Shown in pieces: positions 1 to 5,371 of a DNA stretch of 10,322 nt. The notes beneath the pieces were generated by a model, which made no database searches, was not told the DNA's origin, and saw only the letters and a list, made by a program, of their open reading frames with translations. The DNA is taken from the NCBI GenBank assembly GCA_958435545.1, contig CAUBGU010000057.1, positions 1-10,322 of the forward strand, read 5' to 3'. Within the stretch, counting starts at the first letter, position 1, and each line of letters begins with the position of its first letter. The position numbers were made by a program, and so were the translations under genes. The DNA is from an uncultured Collinsella sp. (GTDB taxonomy: Bacteria > Actinomycetota > Coriobacteriia > Coriobacteriales > Coriobacteriaceae).

Positions 1-56
1 CAAAGGAAAGCACTTAATGTGCTTTCCGTCTTGCGCAGGACTGTAGAGCAGGAAAG
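1..56 (-). repeat. Conserved hairpin motif, copy 1 (terminator-like on the - strand)
   Basis: A 9-bp stem (5-13 with 19-27) with loop TTAAT is followed by a 21-nt block (35-55) that is identical, in inverted orientation, to 4765-4785. On the - strand the block comes first, then the hairpin, then TTTG at the window edge. Compared with copy 2, three stem pairs (8/24, 9/23, 10/22) differ by changes on both sides, so the pairing is kept. That indicates selection on an RNA structure. The pair 6/26 is G-C here, while the matching position in copy 2 is a G-U pair only if copy 2 is read on the + strand. The transcribed strand of this copy is therefore probably the - strand. I do not recognise a named family with certainty. 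Confidence 0.6.
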
Positions 57-137
57 TTCATATAGGCAGCCCGGTTCCCGCGGCGCGCAGGGACGTCTCT
101 CAAGCAAAAACTGTCGCAGGATAAAGTCCGAGGTCAG
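1..137 (-). ncRNA. Candidate small RNA ending in the conserved hairpin (speculative)
   Basis: If copy 1 of the motif is a 3' end on the - strand, its transcript must begin inside the cstA upstream region, because the next gene to the right points the other way. A -10-like TATAAA lies on the - strand at 144-149 with only a weak -35 (TTCAAC, 18-nt spacer), giving a start near 137 and an RNA of roughly 137 nt or slightly more. No coding frame or known RNA family is recognisable. The alternative is that the motif is the tail of a + strand transcript arriving from outside the window. Confidence 0.22.
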
Positions 138-192
138 TGGCGCTTTATACCGAGAAATTCAAAAAAAGTTGAAAATTCATTACATATTTGCG

Positions 193-221
193 TTGACTTT
201 AGGTAACTAAAGTTTCATACT
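193..221 (+). promoter_or_regulatory. Sigma-70-type promoter for the cstA leader
   Basis: TTGACT (193-198, 5/6 to consensus), a 17-nt spacer and CATACT (216-221, 4/6) predict a start near 229. An A/T-rich tract at 157-190, including a run of seven A, could act as an UP element. It is the best promoter candidate upstream of cstA and leaves an unusually long leader of about 234 nt. Confidence 0.55.
196..213. promoter_or_regulatory. Operator-like palindrome between -35 and -10
   Basis: ACTTTAG-GTAA-CTAAAGT is a perfect inverted repeat with 7-bp arms. It starts inside the -35 hexamer and fills most of the spacer of the cstA promoter. A dimeric repressor bound here would block RNA polymerase. The cognate regulator cannot be named from the site. 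Confidence 0.4.
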
Positions 222-292
222 CCTTTTCAACCACTGGGGGATGTGAACACGCACGGATCGTTCGCATCATGATTGAAGAGGATTTCTTAGAC

Positions 293-337
293 ATGTTCAC
301 GCATCAGCTAAACATTATCAGCGTAGTAATTATCTGA
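293..337 (+). CDS. Putative attenuator leader peptide, Ile/Val-rich (14 aa)
   Basis: Reads MFTHQLNIISVVII then TGA. Seven of the last nine residues are Leu, Ile or Val, encoded by CTA, ATT, ATC, GTA, GTA, ATT, ATC. The stop codon sits in the 3' arm of a leader hairpin (334-341), and a terminator follows 50 nt later. ATG 293 is preceded by GAAGAGGA at 275-282 (10-nt spacing), a usable Shine-Dalgarno site. An in-frame ATG at 269 would give 22 residues but has only a weak GGAT upstream. Leader peptides of ilv operons have the same character, with runs of branched-chain codons just before the switch. Ribosome stalling when charged Ile- or Val-tRNA is scarce would be the expected signal. The alternative is a chance open frame. 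Confidence 0.5.
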   Translation: MFTHQLNIISVVII

Positions 338-388
338 TGCGGGTTAGCACATACAGCTAGCCCGTACGATAACGGGCGGCTGATGAAG

Positions 389-427
389 ATGAGGGCCGTC
401 GAGCGCAACCGACGGCCCTCATTTTTT
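389..427 (+). terminator. Intrinsic terminator in the cstA leader (attenuator)
   Basis: A perfect 13-bp stem (389-401 with 410-422, ATGAGGGCCGTCG pairing with its complement) and an 8-nt loop run into TTTTTT at 422-427. It lies between the promoter and the cstA ribosome-binding site, so it must be bypassed for cstA to be expressed. A terminator placed here argues for regulated read-through rather than for the end of an upstream gene. Confidence 0.85.
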
Positions 428-462
428 ATGTCTAGGAAGTTCTTTTTAGAGGAGGAAATGTA

Positions 463-2352
463 ATGAACGGAGTTTTGCTCATGGTTGTGGCCGCGGCGGT
501 GCTCGCCTGCGGCTATCTGGGCTACGGCCGCTGGCTGGCCAACAAGTGGGGCGTTGACAAAGAGGCCCTCACGCCGGCCAAGCGCATGAAGGACGGCAAC
601 AGCTTCTCGCCCGTCTCCGCCTTCACTGCGTTTTCGCACCAGTTCAGCTCGATCTGCGGTGCTGGCCCTGTCACGGGTACGATCGTCGCCATGGCCTTTG
701 GCTGGCTGCCCGTCGTGCTCTGGGTCCTCGTCGGCGGCATCTTCTTTGGCGCCGTCCACGACTTTGGTGCCCTGTACGCTTCGATGAAGAACAACGGCAA
801 GTCACTCGCTCAGCTCATCGAGAAGTATATCGGCAAGACCGGCCGTCGCCTGTTCCTGCTGTTCTGCTGGCTGTTCTGCATCATCGTCATCGCCGCCTTT
901 ACCGACATGGTCTGCAAGACGTTCATGTTCACCCCGGCCGTTGACGCTTCTGGTGCTGCTACCGGTGCCATCGACTTCACCAAGTCCTATGCCGCCGGCT
1001 GCGCTGGTACCATCTCCATCCTGTTCACCTTCGTCGCTATCGCCTTTGGTTGGGCCCAGAAGAAGTTCAACCTCACCGGCGCTGCCGAGTTCGTCACCGG
1101 CGTGGTCCTCATGGTTCTCATGTTCGCCGTCGGTATGCAGTTTCCGGTCTACCTGGATAAGTTCCAGTGGTTCGCCGTCGTCATGGTCTACCTGGTCTTC
1201 GCTGGCGCTATGCCCATCCAGATGCTCAAGACCCCGCGTGACTACCTCACTTCCATCATGATGATCGTCATGATCGTCTGCGCTGTCCTCGGCATCGTCG
1301 TCCTGGGCGTCAACGGTCAGGCCACTATCACCGCTCCGGTCTTCACCGGCTTCTCCACTGCCTCCGGCATGATGTTCCCGGTCCTGTTCGTCTCCGTCGC
1401 TTGCGGTGCTCTCTCCGGTTTCCACAGCCTCGTTTCTTCCGGCACCTCTTCCAAGCAGGTCGAGAAGGAGCAGGACGCCGTCAAGGTCGGTTACGGCGCA
1501 ATGATCGTCGAGTCCTTCGTCGGCATCCTTGCCATCATCGTTGCCGGCATCATGTTCTCCGATATGAACACCGCCGGTACCGGCGCCCTCAACGCCGGTG
1601 TCGCTTCCACCCCGTTCCAGATCTTCGCCGCTGGCATCTCCCGCGGTATGCAGGCCTTCGGTGTTGACGGCACGCTCGCTACCGTCTTCATGACCATGAA
1701 CGTCTCCGCTCTGGCCCTGACCTCGCTCGACGCCGTCGCCCGCATCGCCCGCACCTCGTTCTCCGAGTTCTTTGCCCAGACCAACGACGCCCTGGCCATC
1801 GAGTCCAAGGCCGGCTACATGAAGGTCCTCGGCAACCCCTGGTTCGCCACGGTCGTCACCCTGCTTCCCGGTCTCGCCCTCGCTTTTGGTGGCTATGCCA
1901 ACATCTGGCCGCTCTTTGGTGCTTCCAACCAGCTGCTCGGCGGCATGACCATGATCACCCTCGCCGTGTTCTGCAAGTGCACCGGCCGCAAGGGTTGGAT
2001 GCTCTACGTGCCCGTCGCCTTCCTGCTCTGCTGCACCTTCACCTCGCTGGTCCAGAGCGCCATGGGCTGCATGACCGCCGTCCAGGCCTACGGTTTCTTC
2101 GGCACCATCCCGGCTACCGCCACCACGGCTGCCGTTTCCGTCGCCGCTACCAAGGGCCTGCAGCTCGTCTTCGCCGTCCTGCTGATGGTCCTGGGCCTCA
2201 TCGTTGCCGTCAACTGCCTCAAGGAGTTCTTCGGCAAGGAGGCCGGTTCCATGCCCGACGAGGAGCCCGAGTGGTCCGAGATGGGCAAAGTCGAGTATGG
2301 CCGCGCCGCTGCCGCCGAGGCTCCCGCCGACGCCGAGGCTGCCAAGGCGTAA
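463..2352 (+). CDS. cstA: CstA-family carbon starvation protein (membrane carrier)
   Basis: A 629-residue integral membrane protein with many hydrophobic segments. Near the N-terminus it carries the family signature FSHQFSSICGAGPVTG followed by FGWLPVVLWVLVGGIFFGAVHDFGA, and further on GFHSLVSSGTSSKQ. CstA proteins take up pyruvate in E. coli (CstA, BtsT), and some have been linked to peptide or amino-acid uptake; the substrate here cannot be read from the sequence. The length fits the shorter CstA form rather than the roughly 700-residue E. coli protein. The C-terminus ends in an Ala/Glu-rich cytoplasmic tail. ATG 463 is chosen because GGAGG (451-455) sits 7 nt upstream. The gene stands alone, preceded by a leader with an Ile/Val-rich peptide and terminator and followed by a strong terminator. 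That leader suggests its supply role is tied to branched-chain amino acids or peptides. Confidence 0.92.
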   Translation: MNGVLLMVVAAAVLACGYLGYGRWLANKWGVDKEALTPAKRMKDGNSFSPVSAFTAFSHQFSSICGAGPVTGTIVAMAFGWLPVVLWVLVGGIFFGAVHDFGALYASMKNNGKSLAQLIEKYIGKTGRRLFLLFCWLFCIIVIAAFTDMVCKTFMFTPAVDASGAATGAIDFTKSYAAGCAGTISILFTFVAIAFGWAQKKFNLTGAAEFVTGVVLMVLMFAVGMQFPVYLDKFQWFAVVMVYLVFAGAMPIQMLKTPRDYLTSIMMIVMIVCAVLGIVVLGVNGQATITAPVFTGFSTASGMMFPVLFVSVACGALSGFHSLVSSGTSSKQVEKEQDAVKVGYGAMIVESFVGILAIIVAGIMFSDMNTAGTGALNAGVASTPFQIFAAGISRGMQAFGVDGTLATVFMTMNVSALALTSLDAVARIARTSFSEFFAQTNDALAIESKAGYMKVLGNPWFATVVTLLPGLALAFGGYANIWPLFGASNQLLGGMTMITLAVFCKCTGRKGWMLYVPVAFLLCCTFTSLVQSAMGCMTAVQAYGFFGTIPATATTAAVSVAATKGLQLVFAVLLMVLGLIVAVNCLKEFFGKEAGSMPDEEPEWSEMGKVEYGRAAAAEAPADAEAAKA

Positions 2353-2392
2353 TCGACCTGACGAGTTGAACGTCACATCTATACAACTCGAT

Positions 2393-2430
2393 AAGACCGG
2401 GTCCGCGGCTGCGCGGGCTCGGTCTTTTTT
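2393..2430 (+). terminator. Intrinsic terminator of cstA
   Basis: A 15-bp stem (2393-2407 with 2412-2426, two G-U pairs) with a GCTG tetraloop runs into TTTTTT (2425-2430), starting 41 nt after the cstA stop codon. It separates cstA from the next gene. Confidence 0.9.
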
Positions 2431-2535
2431 CATGCAAAAGCAGGCGATGCCCGAGTGTTCTCGCAGATGTTTTGCGTGGATAAGGGCGCGCGTTGTACCA
2501 TATAGACGTATATGTGTACATATGAAAGGGGCCCC

Positions 2536-4725
2536 GTGGCCAAGACGGTATATTCCGATAACCAAAATAATGTCGATGCCCTGGCTGAGCGTCTGAGCAG
2601 CCAGACGTCGCTTTCTGCCGAGCGTGCCAAGCTAGTTGCCTACGACCTGCTCTGCCGCAAGGCACTCAAGATCAAGTCGAGCGCGCTGGCGCAGATTTTC
2701 CGCTCCGTCGATAAGGAATGCGACACCAAGGCGATGCGCGACGAACTCATCGCGGCAAAGATCGTTACCAAGATCGAGGGCAGCGGCATTAACGGACGTC
2801 CGGCGTTCTATACCATTCATGCCGAGATAAGTGATGCTCAGGAGCAGCTTGCCGAGGCTGTCGAAGAGGCCGTCGAGGACGTTGTCGAGGTGCCCGCTTC
2901 GGTGGAAACGGCCCCGCGCGAGCATGTCGATACCGACGAGCTGCTCGATGAGAACGTCGTTCGCGCCTTTACGGCCAAGGCCGGCCGCGGCGGTTTTGGT
3001 GGGGGCGGCAAGCGCGATGCTCAGCGCCGTGCCCAGCAGGAGCGCTTCCGTCGTGCCGTGGCTCAAAAGGATGAACTCGATACCGAGACTGTTGTGACCG
3101 AGGTTGCCGCTGAGTCGCAGAAGCCCGCGAAGGAGCAAAAGCCCGTGGAGGCCCAAGAGCCCAAGCGTCGTCGCGGTGCTCACTTTAAGGCTGTGCAGCA
3201 GGATGTCGCGCATGAAGCTGAAGAGCCTTCCGAGGTTGCGGACGATGTTGAGGAGTCTGCCAAGAGGGCTCCGGGTTCGTGTCGTCCCGGCCGCGGTTTT
3301 GCGGGACGCGCGTATCCCGTAAAGCGTCAGGAGAAGGGCGAGCCGGCTTCGACCGCTCAGGCCGATAAGGCCGAACAAACTGAGAAAACCGTTGAGCCGG
3401 TGGCTTGCGAGCAGCAACCTTCCGAGTCGCAGCCTGCGGCCGACGCCGAGGTCAAAGCTCAGCAGTCCGCTGATAAGCAGACGGGGGAGAGCGCTTCGAG
3501 CAAGCCCCGCCGTCGTCGTCACCGTGGCGGTCGTGGCTCAAATGCCGAGGCCCCGGCCGAGAAGGCGGCGACGCAAAGCAAGGATGTGAAGGCTGAGGCC
3601 CCGGTGGAGCAACCCAAGCGCCAGCCGGCGAAGGGGGACAAGCCCGAGCGCTCGCAAAAGGGTCCGTCCGCGCCAAAGCAAGAGCGTAAAGCTCAGGCAG
3701 ATTCCAAGCGCAAATCCCAGGCGCAGTCCAAACCGACTGCAAACGATGTGGCCCCCCAGCAGCCTGAGCCGCTCGCTCATGGCGAGGTTTCGGCGTTTGC
3801 TCTGGCCCGTGTCCTGGGCAGGCAGCTGCTCAAGGTCGTTCCCACGCCTACGGCGCTCTCCAAGATTAAGGAGCAGCAGACTCAAATTGTTAAGGTCGAG
3901 GGCAAGGACGGCAAAAAGGCTCCGCAGCGCACTCAGCACAACGAGATGTCCAACCGCAAGATTGCCGAGGAGATTGCGATCATCCAGGCTTGGATAGAGC
4001 AGAATCGCGGCGCCGACACGCCGGTCGCTTCGCGTCGCCAGCGCGCCTACCAGATTTTTAACGATGAGAAGGCCTTTGACGGCAAGCATGGCGAGCGTCT
4101 GATTCGGCGTATGACCGAAAAGGGCATTAGCATGCAGGCAATCAAGGTTGCTCCCAACCGTCCTGTGCACTTTACGGGCTTCTTTACGCTGGGCGCCGAC
4201 AAGCCGTTCATTATGGTCGAGAACCTGGACACCTATGACGAGATCGTCAAGCTCCTGCGCGGCCGCAAGCACGCTAAGCTTTTTGGCACCAAGGTGGGTG
4301 GCGTGATCTTTGGCGGTGGCTGCAAGGCGAGCGTTTCGCACGCACTGGATGATTATCTGGCCGAGATCGGCTATCGCTTTAACTATGTCTACTACGTGGG
4401 CGATATCGATCGAGAGGGTGCGCGCATTGTCGAGCAGACCCGTAATGCCAATGTTGTTGAGATTCGCCTGCATGCCGGTATGTATCGCGCCATGCTCGCC
4501 GAGCACAAGCGCCGCGTGAAGGCCGGCGGTGAGTGTGAGCCCGCGGCTGCCAACCAGGGCGTGCCGCAGAACCTAGCGGCGACGATCAAAGATTTGCCTA
4601 TGGTCACGCGCGTGCAGTTCCGCAACGTGCTGCGCGAGGGCGGACGCATTCCGCAGGAGATTCTGATGACCGCCGACTATCGGGATGGCGACTCGGGAAG
4701 CTTCGACCGCATGCTGAACAACTAA
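2536..4725 (+). CDS. Toprim (JetD/DUF2220-like) domain protein with long disordered basic middle
   Basis: 729 residues from GTG 2536, chosen because AAAGGGG lies just upstream; ATG 2512 in the same frame lacks such a site. Residues about 1-95 look like a compact helical, possibly winged-helix domain. About 105-415 is low-complexity, rich in Ala, Glu, Lys, Arg and Gln, with basic glycine patches (about 150-173, and KPRRRRHRGGRG near 323-334) typical of nucleic-acid-binding disordered tails. From about 417 the protein is folded. It contains FIMVENLDTYDE (E562), VIFGGGCKASVSHAL and YYVGDIDREGARI (D623, D625). Glu followed by Asp-x-Asp is the metal-binding Toprim pattern, and the surroundings resemble the C-terminal domain of JetD, the nuclease subunit of Wadjet, related to topoisomerase VI A. 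No jetA, jetB or jetC lies nearby. The likely role is nucleic-acid cleavage or processing; the substrate is unknown. Any promoter is weak (TTGCGT 2472, TACCAT 2496). Confidence 0.72.
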   Translation: MAKTVYSDNQNNVDALAERLSSQTSLSAERAKLVAYDLLCRKALKIKSSALAQIFRSVDKECDTKAMRDELIAAKIVTKIEGSGINGRPAFYTIHAEISDAQEQLAEAVEEAVEDVVEVPASVETAPREHVDTDELLDENVVRAFTAKAGRGGFGGGGKRDAQRRAQQERFRRAVAQKDELDTETVVTEVAAESQKPAKEQKPVEAQEPKRRRGAHFKAVQQDVAHEAEEPSEVADDVEESAKRAPGSCRPGRGFAGRAYPVKRQEKGEPASTAQADKAEQTEKTVEPVACEQQPSESQPAADAEVKAQQSADKQTGESASSKPRRRRHRGGRGSNAEAPAEKAATQSKDVKAEAPVEQPKRQPAKGDKPERSQKGPSAPKQERKAQADSKRKSQAQSKPTANDVAPQQPEPLAHGEVSAFALARVLGRQLLKVVPTPTALSKIKEQQTQIVKVEGKDGKKAPQRTQHNEMSNRKIAEEIAIIQAWIEQNRGADTPVASRRQRAYQIFNDEKAFDGKHGERLIRRMTEKGISMQAIKVAPNRPVHFTGFFTLGADKPFIMVENLDTYDEIVKLLRGRKHAKLFGTKVGGVIFGGGCKASVSHALDDYLAEIGYRFNYVYYVGDIDREGARIVEQTRNANVVEIRLHAGMYRAMLAEHKRRVKAGGECEPAAANQGVPQNLAATIKDLPMVTRVQFRNVLREGGRIPQEILMTADYRDGDSGSFDRMLNN

Positions 4726-4764
4726 ATTTCGCCGGCCCCGGGAGAGCGTGGACACCGGCTTAGG

Positions 4765-4819
4765 TTTCCTGCTCTACAGTCCTGCTCACGACGGAGGCCA
4801 CATTAAGTGGCCTTCTTTG
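4765..4819 (+). terminator. Conserved hairpin motif, copy 2, at the 3' end of the Toprim gene
   Basis: Begins 39 nt after the stop codon. A block at 4765-4785 (TTTCCTGCTCTACAGTCCTG and one more base) is identical to the reverse complement of 35-55. A 9-bp stem follows (4793-4801 with 4807-4815, one G-U pair, loop ATTAA), then TTTG. The U tract is short for a classical terminator, but the position fits transcription termination or 3'-end formation. TCCTG occurs twice 13 nt apart inside the block. Conservation of the unpaired block outside the hairpin is more than a terminator needs, so protein or RNA binding is possible. Confidence 0.6.
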
Positions 4820-5049
4820 CGTGCGGAACTCGCGACAAACTTAATGCCCGGCCCGCCGGGGCCACGCGCCATTTTGTAGATGGCGCCTCGCTTTTCGGAA
4901 CTGGGCTGATATTTTCTAGATGTAAGGCGCTCTTGGTCCTTTCGGGCTTGGGGCGTCTGTCTTATATAGGTAGATTCCTTGCGGGTTCGAATCCCTCCGC
5001 TTGGCGGCGTTGGCTCGATTTTCTTAACGCGAGGAGCTCTCGGTCGACG
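4820..5049. other. Non-coding stretch with hairpins, no gene seen
   Basis: No frame here has a ribosome-binding site or recognisable protein. It contains CCCGG-CCC-CCGGG-type GC-rich foldback near 4848-4862 and a perfect 7-bp hairpin GCGCCAT/ATGGCGC (4866-4872 with 4880-4886) followed by CTCGCTTTT. That hairpin could be a weak + strand terminator backing up the one at 4793-4819. At 4977-5000 there is a tRNA T-arm-like sequence without the rest of a tRNA. Confidence 0.5.
4977..5000 (+). repeat. T-arm-like direct repeat, copy A
   Basis: A 24-bp sequence containing GCGGGTTCGAATCCCTCCGC, exactly repeated at 5158-5181. It resembles the T-arm and 3' end of a tRNA, here read on the + strand, opposite to the intact tRNA-Gln. 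No matching acceptor or anticodon arm is found upstream, so it is not a complete tRNA. Confidence 0.6.
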
Positions 5050-5187
5050 TGGGACGGAGGGATTCCGCGTCCGCCTGCCGGCGGCCGCGCCCCGCTGCGT
5101 CGCTTCGCTCCTTGCGTGCTGCGCTGGAAAACGCTTCGCGTTTCCTCAGCTCCGCACCCTTGCGGGTTCGAATCCCTCCGCATGCCC
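5050..5187. repeat. Hairpin-rich element with tRNA T-arm-like inverted ends
   Basis: The left end (5050-5065, TGGGACGGAGGGATTC) is identical to the 3' end of the tRNA-Gln gene as written on the + strand (5241-5256). The right end holds copy B of the 24-bp direct repeat (5158-5181), and GAATCCCTCCG (5170-5180) is inverted relative to the left end. The interior is GC-rich and contains small foldbacks such as CCGCC-TGCC-GGCGG and CGC-TTCG-GCG. It encodes nothing recognisable. It looks like a dispersed palindromic unit or a scar of events at the tRNA gene. Confidence 0.5.
5158..5181 (+). repeat. T-arm-like direct repeat, copy B
   Basis: An exact 24-bp copy of 4977-5000, 181 bp further on and in the same orientation. 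It lies directly before the tRNA-Gln terminator and forms the right end of the element at 5050-5187. Confidence 0.6.
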
Positions 5188-5189
5188 AC

Positions 5190-5226
5190 GAAAAAGCGCT
5201 CCAGGTTCATAAGAGCCTGGAGCGCT
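5190..5226 (-). terminator. Intrinsic terminator of tRNA-Gln
   Basis: A perfect 11-bp inverted repeat (5195-5205 with 5216-5226, AGCGCTCCAGG) with a 10-nt loop is followed on the - strand by TTTTTC. It starts 14 nt after the tRNA 3' end, as expected for a tRNA transcript. Confidence 0.88.
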
Positions 5227-5239
5227 ATGTTCTTTGGGG

Positions 5240-5311
5240 CTGGGACGGAGGGATTCGAACCCCCAACAGCCGGCACCAAAAACCGGAGTTCTACCGTTGA
5301 ACTACGTCCCA
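5240..5311 (-). tRNA. tRNA-Gln (anticodon UUG)
   Basis: Full cloverleaf on the - strand: acceptor TGGGACG with CGTCCCA, D-arm GTTC/GAAC, anticodon stem CCGGT/GCCGG with 7-nt loop TTTTGGT giving anticodon UUG, and T-arm GGGGGTTCGAATCCCTC. The first pair is U-A and the discriminator is G, both usual for tRNA-Gln. The 3' CCA is not encoded; the genomic sequence continues CCCC. It reads codon CAA and, by wobble, CAG. It lies 38 bp after the CwlM-like gene in the same direction and has its own terminator. Confidence 0.95.
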
Positions 5312-5342
5312 ATGTGTGGTGTTGCCCAAAAGCAACTCGTTT

Positions 5343-5371
5343 AGTTTACCTAATCTGCGAGGGCATCGCAA
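5343..5371 (-). promoter_or_regulatory. Possible tRNA-Gln promoter
   Basis: On the - strand TTGCGA (5366-5371) and TAAACT (5343-5348) are separated by 17 nt, each 4/6 to consensus. The site overlaps the 3' end of the CwlM-like gene. The predicted start near 5336 would give a leader of about 25 nt, including the small hairpin GTTGC/GCAAC at 5321-5336. The tRNA could instead be co-transcribed with the preceding gene. Confidence 0.35.

Larger units (their letters stand above)
229..430 (+). promoter_or_regulatory. Attenuator-type leader RNA of cstA
   Basis: The leader folds into a chain of stems: 243-249 with 294-300 (GTGAACA/TGTTCAC), 300-307 with 334-341 (CGCATCAG/CTGATGCG), 341-348 with 356-363 (GGGTTAGC/GCTAGCCC), 360-365 with 372-377 (GCCCGT/ACGGGC), then the terminator at 389-422. 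The third and fourth stems share 360-363 and exclude each other. CTGATG occurs twice (334-339 and 380-385), and both copies can pair with CATCAG at 302-307. A small reading frame rich in Ile and Val codons runs through the 300-337 region and stops inside the second stem. Together this looks like ribosome-mediated transcription attenuation. I could not find a clear antiterminator that captures 389-401 by eye, so the mechanism is unproven. Confidence 0.55.

Noticed and set aside
229..430. T-box or cobalamin/c-di-GMP riboswitch in the cstA leader
   Set aside because: No T-box core sequence or B12-box was found, and the resemblance of CACGCACGG to a GEMM start is short and not followed by the rest of that fold.
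458..463. Minimal start-stop frame ATGTAA overlapping the cstA start (ATGTAATG)
   Set aside because: Only 2 nt from the GGAGG site, too close for initiation; probably chance, though coupling cannot be excluded.
2512..2535. Upstream ATG start for the Toprim gene
   Set aside because: Lacks a Shine-Dalgarno site, while GTG 2536 has AAAGGGG at suitable distance and begins a more natural N-terminus (MAKT).
802..2565. 587-codon open frame antisense to cstA
   Set aside because: A GC-rich shadow frame: His/Asp/Gly-rich low-complexity translation with no domain, covering a clear CstA gene.
3538..4506. 322-codon open frame antisense to the Toprim gene
   Set aside because: Leu/Arg-rich shadow of a Lys/Glu-rich coding strand; no ribosome-binding site or domain.
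4920..5008. Possible second tRNA on the + strand ending with the T-arm-like sequence
   Set aside because: No complementary acceptor arm and no anticodon or D-arm could be matched upstream; only the T-arm-like part is present.
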